A stretch of 64,000 nt of DNA from DATJHM01 sp035493895 (GTDB lineage: Bacteria; Chloroflexota; Ktedonobacteria; Ktedonobacterales; Ktedonobacteraceae): NCBI GenBank assembly GCA_035493895.1, contig DATJHM010000198.1, positions 1-64,000 of the forward strand. The letters are read 5' to 3'. A model generated the notes under the pieces. The model worked only from the letters and a program-made list of their open reading frames with translations. It had not been told where the DNA came from and ran no database searches. Of this stretch, positions 34,118 through 43,800 are shown one piece after another. Positions within the stretch are counted from its first letter, which is position 1, and each line of letters opens with the position of its first letter. Both the position numbers and the translations under genes were made by a program.

Positions 34118-35269
34118 TTATTGGAAAACATCTTTCGTCTTCTCAAAGAGATTGCGGAAGATGTTTTTATCATTTTGTTCGTTTTGTTCCTGTTCCAGGC
34201 GAGCGAACTCCTCAAGGAGTTGTTTTTGTTCAGGCGTGAGATTGGTAGGAGTCACCACCTTCACAATCACATGCTGGTCGCCGCGGGCGGGACTATGCAC
34301 CACAGGAACGCCCATACCTTTGAGGCGGAACGAGCGAGCGCTTTGCGTGCCAGCAGGAATTTTCAAAGGAGTCGTCTTATTATCGACCGTTGGAACCTCA
34401 ACCTCATCGCCAAGGGCGGCCTGAGTGAAACTGATGGGCAGCTCATAAATGATATCGTTGCCCTGCCGTTTGAAAAATGGATGAGGCTTCACCGTTAGAA
34501 TGACATAGAGATTACCGGGAGTACCACCACGGGCACTCACCTCACCCTCACCAGTCACCCGAACATTGATACCATCATCGACGCCCGCAGGAATATTCAC
34601 GACGACGCGACGATTATTGCGTACTCGGCCCTGACCGCGACATTTTTCACAAGGAGTCGTAATCACCCTTCCCTCACCACGACAACGCTCACACATAGTC
34701 ACATTGACAAATTGACCAAAGATGGACTGTTGTACGCGGCGGATCTCACCGGAGCCCTGACAGGCAGAACAACGAGAAGTTGAAGTGCCAGGCTGCGCGC
34801 CACTGCCGCGACAGCTACCACAGGTCTCCCAGCGTGGGAGCTCTATCTCTTTCTGGCAGCCAAAGACAGCCTCCTCGAACGTAATCGTCAGATCGTAGCG
34901 TAGGTCTGCGCCACGTTGAGAGCTGCCACGGCGCTGAGAAGTGCCTGCGCCAGCCCCTGCGAAGAACGTCTCGAAGAGATCGTTAATGCTGCTAAAGTTT
35001 CCGAAGTCGGCGCTGTTAAAACCGGCCCCGCCCATGCCATTGCCAAGGCCAGCATGGCCATAGCGGTCGTAGGCAGCGCGTTTCTGAGCATCGCTCAAAA
35101 CCTCGTACGCTTCATTAATTTCGATAAAGCGGGCTTCCGCTCCCTGCTCTTTATTGGCATCAGGGTGATATTGCTTCGCGAGCCGACGGAAAGCTTTTTT
35201 AATTTCATCATCGGTTGCGGTACGCGCAATCCCCAGCACTTCATAGTAATCGCGTTTATTTGTGGCCAT
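34118..35269 (-). CDS. dnaJ: Chaperone DnaJ
   Basis: 383 residues from ATG 35269, preceded by AAAGGA. It has the complete type I Hsp40 plan: a J-domain (residues 1-70) with HPD in QYHPDANK, a Gly/Phe region, four zinc-binding CxxCxGxG repeats (CGSCRGSG, CSACQGSG, CERCRGEG, CEKCRGQG), two substrate-binding beta domains and a C-terminal tail. It delivers unfolded proteins to DnaK and stimulates its ATPase. It is the last gene of the hrcA-dnaK-J-protein-dnaJ order. Its upstream bases GTAAAGGACCAG match those of the J-only gene before it, a sign of tandem duplication. Confidence 0.95.
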   Translation of the reverse strand: MATNKRDYYEVLGIARTATDDEIKKAFRRLAKQYHPDANKEQGAEARFIEINEAYEVLSDAQKRAAYDRYGHAGLGNGMGGAGFNSADFGNFSSINDLFETFFAGAGAGTSQRRGSSQRGADLRYDLTITFEEAVFGCQKEIELPRWETCGSCRGSGAQPGTSTSRCSACQGSGEIRRVQQSIFGQFVNVTMCERCRGEGRVITTPCEKCRGQGRVRNNRRVVVNIPAGVDDGINVRVTGEGEVSARGGTPGNLYVILTVKPHPFFKRQGNDIIYELPISFTQAALGDEVEVPTVDNKTTPLKIPAGTQSARSFRLKGMGVPVVHSPARGDQHVIVKVVTPTNLTPEQKQLLEEFARLEQEQNEQNDKNIFRNLFEKTKDVFQ

Positions 35270-35364
35270 CGGCTGGTCCTTTACTATCAGCAACAGGGCG
35301 CGATTTGATCCGCGCAACTAGAAAGAAAACTATCAACAAAAAGTATTCATACGCTATGCCAGGT

Positions 35365-35700
35365 TTAATTCAGACGATCTTTCTCGATGGCATCCACCAC
35401 AAAATCAGAGAAAAGGTCATTGATAATCTGAAAACTCTTGATTCGGCGCAATTGTAGGCCACGGCCATCACTGAGACCGGCATGACCATAGCGATCATAC
35501 ACAGCGCGTCTGCGAGGATTCCTCAGAACCTCATAAGCCTCATTGATCTCAATCATAAAATCAGGCATATACCCCTGACCGGAGTTTACATCCGGGTGAT
35601 ACTGTCCGACGAGGCGTAGAAAAGCCTTTGTGACCTCACTTTTCGTAGCAGAACGCGCCACGCCTAGAACCTCATAGTAATCACGTTTCTTCTCAGCCAT
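35365..35700 (-). CDS. J-domain-only DnaJ paralogue, truncated
   Basis: A 111-residue protein with a full J-domain (MAEKKRDYYEVLGVARSATKS..., HPD intact in QYHPDVNS) followed by a short stretch homologous to the Gly/Phe region of the neighbouring DnaJ (KSFQIINDLFSDF). A divergent tail, VVDAIEKDRLN, and a stop come next. Zinc and substrate domains are absent. The upstream sequence GTAAAGGACCAG is shared with dnaJ, so it arose by tandem duplication and loss of the 3' part. With HPD intact it may still stimulate DnaK without bringing a substrate. It lies 95 bases upstream of dnaJ. Confidence 0.8.
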   Translation of the reverse strand: MAEKKRDYYEVLGVARSATKSEVTKAFLRLVGQYHPDVNSGQGYMPDFMIEINEAYEVLRNPRRRAVYDRYGHAGLSDGRGLQLRRIKSFQIINDLFSDFVVDAIEKDRLN

Positions 35701-35958
35701 CTTCTGGTCCTTTACAATAAGCGATAAGGCTTAGCGGCGCTCTTGCAGAGAAGTAGCGTGATAGCTTCCATAGAGCAAATCAAAGCCACTCCAGAGAATA
35801 CTGCTTCCTGCATAGATACCTTCACAGTACAGAAATTCTGCATCCTACAATATCCACTAACGTACAAGAGTATATCATGTTACTACGATATGCAAGGGTC
35901 CTAGCCCAGGTTGGAAAGGCACCAAGAACAAGCTAGCGGCGTTTCTAGCAGGTACCTC
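35701..35958. other. Intergenic region upstream of the J-domain gene
   Basis: Between dnaK's terminator and the J-domain gene (both on minus). It holds the ribosome site and presumably a promoter, but I see no clear boxes, no CIRCE and no gene. Confidence 0.3.
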
Positions 35959-35989
35959 AAGAGGGTATCCAAGCTCTGGATACCCTCTT
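35959..35989. terminator. Hairpin downstream of dnaK
   Basis: AAGAGGGTATCC (35959-35970) and GGATACCCTCTT (35978-35989) form a perfect 12-base stem with a 7-base loop, 28 bases beyond the dnaK stop. The T-run on the minus strand is weak, so partial read-through into the J-protein genes is possible. Confidence 0.65.
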
Positions 35990-36016
35990 TTGTAACCTGC
36001 CACCTCCGCACCGAGC

Positions 36017-37927
36017 TTACATCTCTTTGTATTCGCCCTCGATAGTATCATCATGAGCACCACCAGGAGCCCCCTGATCGCTCTGACCATCAGGAGCAGA
36101 ATAATCGGCGCCGGGAGTAGCACCGGCCTGACGATAGATGGCCTCGCTGATCTTGTGGAAGGACTGCTCAAGAGCCTCACGGGAGGACTTGATACGCTCC
36201 ACATCATCAGTAGAGAGAGCAGCGCGGACATCGGCCACCTTCGACTCCAGTTCGCTCTTTTGCTCGCTGGTAATGCGCTCGGCCAGTTCACTGATGCTCT
36301 TTTCAGCACGATAGGCAGCGCTATCAGCCAGATTGCGCTCCTCAATCTCTTCCTTGCGGCGCTTGTCCTCGGCGGCATGAGTCTCAGCATCGCGGACCAT
36401 CTTATCGATCTGATCCTTCGCGAGACCGCTTGAAGCGACGATCGTAATCTTCTGCTCGCGGCCAGTGCCTTTATCGCGGGCCGAAACATTCACGATACCA
36501 TTGGCATCGATATCGAACGTCACCTCAATTTGCGGAACGCCACGAGGGGCGGGTGGAATCCCATCCAGAATGAAGCTACCGAGAGAGCGATTGTCTTTTG
36601 CGAACTCGCGCTCACCCTGAAGCACATTGATCTCCACGCTTGGCTGGCTATCGCTGGCCGTTGAGAAGACCTGACTCTTCTGCGTAGGAATAGTAGTATT
36701 GCGCTCAATCAAGCGGGTAAAGACGCCACCGAGCGTCTCAATGCCCAGAGAGAGCGGAGTTACGTCGAGCAGAAGCACATCTTTGACATCGCCAGTCAAG
36801 ACGCCCGCCTGGATAGCGGCACCGATAGCGACCACCTCATCCGGGTTCACGCCACGATTGGGCTCGCGGTCGAAAATGCGGCGGACCATCGTCTGGACAG
36901 CAGGCATACGTGTCTGACCGCCGACCATAACCACCTCATTCACCTCAGCGGGACGCATATTGGCATCAGAGAGAGCCTTCACGACCGGGCCACGGGAGCG
37001 TTCGACGAGATCCTCAACCAGTTGCTCCAACTTTGAGCGGCTCAGAGCGATCATCAAATGTTTCGGGCCGCTAGCATCGGCAGTAATAAACGGAAGATTG
37101 ACCTCCGTCGACATGGAGCTAGAGAGTTCTTTTTTCGCCTTCTCAGCAGCCTCTTTCAGGCGCTGGAGAGCCATGCGGTCCTGGCGAAGATCGATACCCT
37201 GCTCGCGTCTGAACTCATCGGCCAGCCAGGTGATAATGCGAGAGTCGAAGTCGTCGCCACCCAGGTGTGTATCACCGTTGGTACTCTTCACCTCAAAAAC
37301 GCCATCGCCGAGTTCGAGGATAGAGATATCGAAGGTGCCTCCACCGAGGTCATAGACGGCGATACGCTCGTCTTTTTTCTTATCCAGGCCATAAGCCAGA
37401 GAAGCAGCCGTCGGCTCGTTAATAATACGCAACACTTCCAGGCCAGCAATACGACCGGCATCCTTTGTGGCCTGACGCTGCGCATCATTAAAGTAAGCAG
37501 GAACAGTGATCACCGCCTGAGTCACCCGCTCACCGAGATAGGCCTCGGCATCAGTCTTCAGCTTCTGAAGGATCATAGCAGAGATTTCAGGGGGACTGTA
37601 AGCCTTCCCCTGCACCTCGACCCAGGCGTCGCCATTGCTAGAACGTACCACCTTGTAAGGGACCAGGCTTTTATCGCGAGCAACTTCAGGATCATCGAAC
37701 TTGCGTCCCATGAAACGCTTGATCGAATAGACAGTATTTTCAGGATTCGTGATAGCCTGGCGTTTTGCCACTTCACCAACGAGACGTTCACCACTTTTAA
37801 TTATGGCAACAATTGAAGGAGTCGTACGGCTCCCTTCAGCATTGGGAATAACAACGGGCTCGCCGCCTTCCATTACAGCAACACACGAGTTTGTGGTTCC
37901 AAGGTCGATACCAATAACTTTTGGCAC
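36017..37927 (-). CDS. dnaK: Chaperone DnaK (Hsp70)
   Basis: A 636-residue Hsp70 of standard length. The ATPase domain starts PKVIGIDLGTTNSCVAVMEGG and contains ITVPAYFNDAQRQATKDAGRIAGLEVLRIINEPTAASLAYG-type blocks in normal order and AVYDLGGGTFDIS. The substrate domain carries LLLDVTPLSLGIETLGG. The helical lid ends with a Gly/Asp-rich tail. It refolds proteins with DnaJ and a nucleotide exchange factor. The start is GTG with AGGAGG 5 bases upstream. No grpE lies between hrcA and dnaK, where many bacteria keep it. An extended -10 promoter is seen at 38051-38059. Confidence 0.97.
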   Translation of the reverse strand: MPKVIGIDLGTTNSCVAVMEGGEPVVIPNAEGSRTTPSIVAIIKSGERLVGEVAKRQAITNPENTVYSIKRFMGRKFDDPEVARDKSLVPYKVVRSSNGDAWVEVQGKAYSPPEISAMILQKLKTDAEAYLGERVTQAVITVPAYFNDAQRQATKDAGRIAGLEVLRIINEPTAASLAYGLDKKKDERIAVYDLGGGTFDISILELGDGVFEVKSTNGDTHLGGDDFDSRIITWLADEFRREQGIDLRQDRMALQRLKEAAEKAKKELSSSMSTEVNLPFITADASGPKHLMIALSRSKLEQLVEDLVERSRGPVVKALSDANMRPAEVNEVVMVGGQTRMPAVQTMVRRIFDREPNRGVNPDEVVAIGAAIQAGVLTGDVKDVLLLDVTPLSLGIETLGGVFTRLIERNTTIPTQKSQVFSTASDSQPSVEINVLQGEREFAKDNRSLGSFILDGIPPAPRGVPQIEVTFDIDANGIVNVSARDKGTGREQKITIVASSGLAKDQIDKMVRDAETHAAEDKRRKEEIEERNLADSAAYRAEKSISELAERITSEQKSELESKVADVRAALSTDDVERIKSSREALEQSFHKISEAIYRQAGATPGADYSAPDGQSDQGAPGGAHDDTIEGEYKEM

Positions 37928-38050
37928 AGTTGCCTCCTATAAAATCTATACAATTACACATCCATTACTGGCGGTTGTTTTTAGGTTATGTGAGCCACGA
38001 AGAACGATAGATTAGGATAGCATCTTATACAGACAAAAATTCTCGCGGCA

Positions 38051-38059
38051 ATTATACCA
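38051..38059 (-). promoter_or_regulatory. Extended -10 promoter of dnaK
   Basis: On the minus strand TGGTATAAT (38059-38051) forms an extended -10 element about 125 bases before the dnaK GTG start. No CIRCE-like inverted repeat is visible between 37928 and 38104. Confidence 0.4.
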
Positions 38060-38104
38060 ACACAGCGACCGGGCAAAACATTCCAGCAGCCGGTAAACTG
38101 AGAG

Positions 38105-39172
38105 TTACTCATAGCCGTAGAGTTCGGCAAGCAATTCATTCATCACATTCGCCATATAGCGAACGACAGCAATTGCACGCCCATACTGCATACGCGTGGG
38201 GCCAATCACGCCGAGCAAGCCACCTACCTTGCCCTCCTGACCATAGCGAGCAAGCACCAGACTCACATCGCGCATCTCATCCCATTGATTCTCACCACCA
38301 ATAATCACCTGTACGCCATCAGATGAACGCAACTGAGAGGCCAGCGCTGGTAAAAAGCGATTTTCCTCCAGCACCTCCATGACCTTACGTACGCGTTCAT
38401 TGCGTTCCACCTCGGGACCCATACGGCTATATTCAGGTTGTTCAAGAATATTGACGACCCCTTCGCGGTAGAAGACATCGCCAAGCATATCGCCATGTTG
38501 CTCCAGGATACGTAAGATCGTCGTACCAATCAGACGTTCAACGGGTGACCACTGCTGGGAGCTCAGAAGAGAGTCAATCTCGCTAGCCACCTTCTCTTGA
38601 AAGAGTTGGTTCAGGCGAGCAGAGGCCACACTAAACTCATCCTGGCGGATCGGAGTTTCCAGCAACAGACGTTGCTGTTTCACGGTACCATCAGTCAGCA
38701 CCAGAACCATATAAGCTGAAAGATCAGTGACCGAAAGGACCTCAAAGTGCTTCAGGCGCCCTTCATCAGAACGAGGTTGCGTCATGACAGCGGCGCTATG
38801 CAGTAAGCGAGCCATCACGGAAGCCGTCAGGCGAACCCATTGGTCAAGTTGATCCTGGACCTGATAGAACTGGTGGCGAATCAGGCGCTGCTCGTCGAGA
38901 GAGAGCGCTGATTCTTCCATCAAATGTTCTACAAAGTAGCGATAACCAAGATCTGTTGGTACGCGACCAGCAGAAGTATGTGGCTGGTGAATCAGGTTCG
39001 CCTCTTCCATGCCTGCCAATTCATGGCGTACCGTAGCGGAACTAAAACGCAAGCCATATTTACGAACCAACGTTTCAGACGCGACCGGCACAGCAGTATG
39101 AATATACTCTTCCACCAGGGCGCGCAAAATCTGTTGTTTGCGCTGACTGAGTGGTGTCATGTCCTTTATCAC
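38105..39172 (-). CDS. hrcA: Heat-inducible repressor HrcA
   Basis: A 355-residue repressor of heat-shock genes. The N-terminal winged helix contains SQRKQQILRALVEEYIHTAVPVASETL and the recognition part LRFSSATVRHELAGMEEANLIHQPHTSAGRVPTD-type sequence. The C-terminal half has the family ending VGGLLGVIGPTRMQYGRAIAVVRYMANVMNELL. HrcA binds CIRCE and needs GroE for activity. The start is either GTG 39172 or ATG 39160; ribosome sites are poor for both. A degenerate CIRCE (39245-39271) sits at its predicted start of transcription, indicating self-control. Confidence 0.94.
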   Translation of the reverse strand: MIKDMTPLSQRKQQILRALVEEYIHTAVPVASETLVRKYGLRFSSATVRHELAGMEEANLIHQPHTSAGRVPTDLGYRYFVEHLMEESALSLDEQRLIRHQFYQVQDQLDQWVRLTASVMARLLHSAAVMTQPRSDEGRLKHFEVLSVTDLSAYMVLVLTDGTVKQQRLLLETPIRQDEFSVASARLNQLFQEKVASEIDSLLSSQQWSPVERLIGTTILRILEQHGDMLGDVFYREGVVNILEQPEYSRMGPEVERNERVRKVMEVLEENRFLPALASQLRSSDGVQVIIGGENQWDEMRDVSLVLARYGQEGKVGGLLGVIGPTRMQYGRAIAVVRYMANVMNELLAELYGYE

Positions 39173-39244
39173 CCCGCCTCTACAGCATCACCCTGAGCAT
39201 AACGTCCTCTGCCAGGATGATACAACATCTGTCAACTATGATTG

Positions 39245-39271
39245 CTAGCACTCTCGTCTCGAGACTGCAAA
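39245..39271. promoter_or_regulatory. CIRCE element, degenerate
   Basis: CTAGCACTC (39245-39253), nine bases, then GACTGCAAA (39263-39271) match the CIRCE consensus TTAGCACTC-N9-GAGTGCTAA at 15 of 18 positions. It overlaps the predicted hrcA transcription start. A further TAGCACTC half-site is at 39279-39286 within the promoter. Confidence 0.65.
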
Positions 39272-39274
39272 TAT

Positions 39275-39304
39275 AAGATAGCACTCAAAGGGTGAGATTG
39301 TCAA
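39275..39304 (-). promoter_or_regulatory. Sigma-70-type promoter of hrcA
   Basis: On the minus strand TTGACA (39304-39299) and TATCTT (39280-39275) are 18 bases apart. The CIRCE-like repeat lies just downstream. Confidence 0.55.
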
Positions 39305-39344
39305 GTTTTTTAGACAGGAGAAATGAAGAAGATACGCATAAAAG

Positions 39345-39378
39345 CGAGGAAGAACAAAACGCGTTTTGCTCTTCCTCG
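39345..39378 (-). terminator. Terminator of the SIS-domain gene
   Basis: Two 17-base arms (39345-39361 and 39362-39378) are complementary with one mismatch and no spacer, followed on the minus strand by CGCTTTTATG. It lies 52 bases beyond the stop of the SIS gene and upstream of the hrcA promoter. Confidence 0.65.
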
Positions 39379-39429
39379 CGATGGGGTAACCCGGGCGCAG
39401 ACAGGTTGGGCGTTTGCAATTGCATGAGT

Positions 39430-40509
39430 TTACAATTGTATGAGCTTCGAGGCCTGAGCGAAGCGGGGATCTTCCAGGCGGAAGCCGTCGGGATCGGTAC
39501 CACAGGCCAGAGCCAGATGATAGCTAAAAAGCTGGAGCGGAATCAGGCAGGTGAGCGCTGTAAATGGCTCGGGGACGGGAGGAACATTGCATGAGTTAGC
39601 TCCGTCCTGCTGGATACTGGTAGCGGTGCCATCGCTGATGACCAGGATGGATGCACCGATCGCCTTGATCATGGCTGCCAGTTCGAGAATGCGAGCCTGG
39701 GCCGGGCCTGCGGGGGCGATGAGGATGAAGAGGTCCTCCGACTCGACGCACTGTAAGGGGCCATGCAATTGCACTTCGACTGGCATCCCCTCAGCCTGAA
39801 GATAGGAAGTTTCCTTGATTTTGAGCGCTATCTCCTGAGCAGTGATAGCGGATGGTCCGCCACCCACGATCCAGAGACGGCGATGATGCAGGTGAGCACT
39901 TGCCAGAGCAGCCATCTGAGCATCGGTCGCCAGACAGGTTCGCAGGATAGCCGGAAGCTCTTCTTGCAGGAAAGTGGGGGCGTGATGCTGTTGCCCGAGG
40001 AATTCGGCAAGACAGGATAGCACGGCAATAGCCCCAGTGTAGCTCACAGTATGGGCCGAAGATTTATCCTGTTCGGTGGTATTGATTGTGGTATCGGCAT
40101 ACTGCATAGTGCTGGGCATGCCTTCACCCGTGATGAGCAGTGTGTAGCAACCGGCTTCCCTGGCACGTTTGATGGACTCCAGGCTATAACGTTTGCCGCC
40201 ACGGTGGCTGATCACAATCACAGCATCTGCGGGGCTCAAATCAGGGCCATAGAGAGCAAAATCAAATGCATGTATCGTCTGCGTGGGTACAACTACCGGG
40301 TAATACCTGAACAGGTGATAGCCTATCTGGGCAGCATGGAACGAAGTACCAATAGCGACGATAAAGATTCGTCGGGCCTGCGCCAGTCTGGGAGCGATCT
40401 GCTCGATCAGAGGATAGGTACGCTGGCTAATTTCAGCAAAGGCCTGAGGCTGGGCCATAACAGCGTTATACATGTGAAATGGATGTTGAGCGCGTGGTTC
40501 GGTTGGCAT
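39430..40509 (-). CDS. SIS-domain protein, GlmS isomerase-like / AgaS-like
   Basis: About 359 residues from ATG 40509, preceded by AAAGGA. Two sugar-isomerase (SIS) domains are seen: RRIFIVAIGTSFHAAQIGYHLF and ISHRGGKRYSLESIKRA in the first, RRLWIVGGGPSAITAQEIALKIKETSYLQAEGMPVEVQLHGP in the second. It resembles the isomerase half of glucosamine-6-phosphate synthase without the glutaminase domain. It may act as an amino-sugar phosphate deaminase/isomerase or as a regulator. The motif ETSYLQAEGMPVEVQLHGP resembles the GlmS substrate loop. It is downstream of the PBP gene (same strand), so a wall-related amino-sugar role is possible. Confidence 0.78.
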   Translation of the reverse strand: MPTEPRAQHPFHMYNAVMAQPQAFAEISQRTYPLIEQIAPRLAQARRIFIVAIGTSFHAAQIGYHLFRYYPVVVPTQTIHAFDFALYGPDLSPADAVIVISHRGGKRYSLESIKRAREAGCYTLLITGEGMPSTMQYADTTINTTEQDKSSAHTVSYTGAIAVLSCLAEFLGQQHHAPTFLQEELPAILRTCLATDAQMAALASAHLHHRRLWIVGGGPSAITAQEIALKIKETSYLQAEGMPVEVQLHGPLQCVESEDLFILIAPAGPAQARILELAAMIKAIGASILVISDGTATSIQQDGANSCNVPPVPEPFTALTCLIPLQLFSYHLALACGTDPDGFRLEDPRFAQASKLIQL

Positions 40510-40662
40510 ACTATAATCCTTTCTTGCGGCAGAAATGCTCTCAACAGCAGAGCCCATCGGTATGGTACCTGGAGACTGATCTACACACAAGGGCCATTTT
40601 AGGCTAAAGTGAGAGGACCAATCACGTCATTCTGTGTGCTGCCTGGAAAGGATTTGTCCTGA

Positions 40663-40834
40663 CCCAATCGCTTCTCTCTGCCTCGCACTGGATCGGCAGA
40701 GCACATAGAGAGCCTATTGGGCCAGATCACAAGGCAGGTCATCCAGCCCACGAAGGCCTGAGGAGCCTTTGCGTGGGCTGGATGCCTATTACAGGAAAGC
40801 TGTGCATGGTATCCAGGCTCATCTGGATACCATG
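40663..40834 (-). other. Train of three stem-loops between PBP and SIS genes
   Basis: Hairpin A: CATGGTATCCAG/CTGGATACCATG (40805-40816 and 40823-40834), perfect. Hairpin B: CATCCAGCCCACG/CGTGGGCTGGATG (40740-40752 and 40772-40784), perfect and extendable inward. Hairpin C: CCCAAT/ATTGGG (40663-40668 and 40716-40721) around CTCTGCC/GGCAGAG (40676-40682 and 40695-40701). They follow the PBP stop at 40844. Hairpin A is likely the terminator; B and C may be further barriers or a small RNA. They occupy most of the 334-base gap 40510-40843. Confidence 0.55.
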
Positions 40835-40843
40835 TACAAGGGG

Positions 40844-43800
40844 TTAGCCGTTTCCGTGGCCACCGCGGCCACCACCGTGACCACCACCACCACCCTGGCC
40901 ACCGCCACCACCACCCTGACCACCCTGGTTATTACCACCCTGGTTATTACCGCCCTGATTGTTCTGGGAAACAGTGGAAGAGACGCCAGACTGTAAGGGC
41001 TCCTCGCCAGGGATCATCAGGTCGCAGTCAGTGCTGCTAGTAGCCATCAGGCCATCAACGGGCGAGACGCACTTCGTTTCCAGGCCACCCGGGTTGGTGA
41101 ATGTGCCCTGATTCGAGAGGCCCAGACTGTTCACATCAAGCGGGCCGCAGGCGAGTCCAGTGATATTGACACAAGGTTTGCCGCTCACACGTTCGATAAT
41201 GGAATGCCAGATCGGAGCAGCACCTGTAATCCCGACAACATCGGGGGCAAGAGGTTCACCATTCGCATTGCCTGCCCAGACAGCCACGACCACGTCCGGC
41301 GTGTAGCCAAGAGTCAGATTATCTTTGAAATCGTCCGTTGTCCCAGTTTTCGCTGCTACCTGATGCTGCGCGCAATCAGGATAAGGAGCATAGGTTTTTG
41401 TAGTGCAGGTGGGGTCCCAATCGTAGAACGAGAGATCATGGTCAGTCAGAAATTCGCGATAACGAGCGGGCTCATCAGCCATCATAGCCGTAATCATATA
41501 GGCTATCTGAGGACTGATCACCTGAGACTTCTGGACATTATTGGGATCGAAGTGATAGAGATGGTTGCCAAAGTTGTCCCAGATATCCAGAATGCTCTGC
41601 TGAGGGACACGGTTGCCCTGATCAGCAAACACCTGATAGGCTCCGGCCATCTGAATAAGAGGCACCTCTGTTGTGCCCAGAGTCATTGCCGTACCCATAC
41701 CGCAATTGCGAAGATCTTCCTGCTTCTGGATACAGGGGGCACCTTTTTGCTGTATGGCAGTGATACCCATACGAGAAGCAGTATTATAGACATTGTTAGC
41801 CCCGGCAAAAGCCATCACCTTACCAGCCGGGATATTATACGAATCGGCCAGATCATCACGCAAAGGGAGGACCAGATTATTAGGCTTATCGCCGTAATCA
41901 TTGGGAACCCAGACACCAGTCTGGTCTGTAGGAGCCGTCGTAGAAGTTCCCGCAGCTACACCATTGGGGAAATAGGTACGCACATCGGGCAACACCATCC
42001 CTGGATACATACCCATCTCAAAAGCAGTAGCATAGACAACTGGCTTAAAGGATGAACCGGGCTGGCGACCAAGGCCATCGGTCACCACATTAAACTGGCC
42101 CGCCACCCGAGGATCTTTAGCCTTGTTATTATAATCCTTACTGCCAGCCATCGCCAGAATCTCACCGGTCTTAGAGTTCATCACCACAGCAGCAGCATCA
42201 CCAACGTTATACTGTTTACTCAAAATCGCATAGGGAGTCGGCAAAAACTTCTGCGGAGTCACAGCATCGAGCTGATAGTCAATCACGCGTTCGACATAGG
42301 CTTCCAGATTGGAATCGATCGTCGTACGAATATTGTAGCCGCCATTCATCAAAGCGACTGCACCCTCCGCGCTATTGCCATGGCCCAGAGCGATCTCGGC
42401 CTGGGAGATCGTCCAGTAAAAAAAATCTGGATCTTTCACATTGTTCTGGTAGGACTGGAAGGTCATCTTGTCCATAATAGTGCTGACCTGCTTCTCTATC
42501 GCAGGGGTCACAGGGCCAGCCTGACCATTTGGTCCAATCCCCTGGACCAGCGTACCCATAGAGCGCATAGCTTCGAGAACGCTCTGCTGGCGATCAAGAA
42601 CAATCTGGCGAAATTCGGGATGAGTGGGCCAGGTGCTCGGGTCATATTCCGCAGGGTTCTGAGGGAGACTGGCAAGGAACGTCGCACGAGCCAGCGCAAG
42701 CACAGGGCTATGCGTTTTCGTCACAGGATCGTAATCGAGCTGAGCAATAGCAGGAATGCACTGGAATGTCCCCTTTGCAAGATTCTGCGTACATTGGCGA
42801 GAAAGGCCGAAGTACTCCTGGGCAGCAGTCTCTACTCCGAGGCGTAAATTGCCGAAAGGAGCGACATTGAGATACATCTCCAGAATTTTCGACTTCGGAT
42901 ATTGCTGCGTCAACCCGATAGCAACAGCGGCTTCATTGACTTTACGATTGAGCGTCACCTGATCATTGCCAGTCATATCTTTCACCAGCTGCTGCGTCAG
43001 CGTACTGGCACCCTGATCGACCGTAAAGCCGTGAGAGACATAATCGATAGCGGCGCGGGTAATGCCCTGCGGATCAATGCCCGAATCGGTCCAGAACGTA
43101 CGGTTTTCCGCGGCCACCATCGCATCCTGCATCACCTTAGGGATGCTACTGATATCGACATACGTGCGGCGACCAGCGCCATTCACATCATAGACATTGC
43201 CAAGAAAGACGCCATTGCGATCATAGAGACGAGAGACCTGATTAATCTGTTTATGAGCAATATTAGCGACCTGAGGCAATTGTTTCTGATAAAAAGAATA
43301 GGCATACGCGCTGCCGGACGAGACAGCCGCGACGAGCAAGACCAAAAACACAAGTACTATAGTCAGGACGATCTTCTGAATACTGAAGCCGGAGTTTTGA
43401 AAGCGATAGCGGCGCTGGCGCATACGCATAGAAGTACGCAAGGCGCGAGAACGACGCCAGATTGGAGAGCGATAGCTGGCTTCAGGAACATCCTGGGGAT
43501 GATAGAGAACCATCGGGGGAGGCGGTGGCTCATAAGAAGCCTGATTCATAGTTGACACCTTCCCGGTAAAACGATTCAGAGCAGTCATCGCCCCGGTTAA
43601 ACGCTGGACCATCTGGATGGTACTGGAAAAAAAGTTCTGTTGTGTTTCCTGATCAGAAATGGAAGAGCGAGAAGACTCCCCAATGGGCGCAAGGCGTGTA
43701 CGAGGAGGAGCACCCGGAGAACTGAGGGGTCCAGAACGTCCATTTCCTTGCAAATTACCTGATAGAGTAGATGGTTTTAAGTTGTCAGGTGATTGTGATT

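Noticed and set aside
39292..39594. Open frame of 100 codons over the 39345-39378 inverted repeat
   Set aside because: It arises from the palindrome and the antisense of the SIS gene; the mirror frame gives the same Glu/Ser words, as expected of a palindrome.
40850..40965. Dense CCACC-type repeats considered as a CRISPR or intergenic repeat array
   Set aside because: The repeats are in frame with the PBP gene and encode its Gly-rich tail; there are no spacers.
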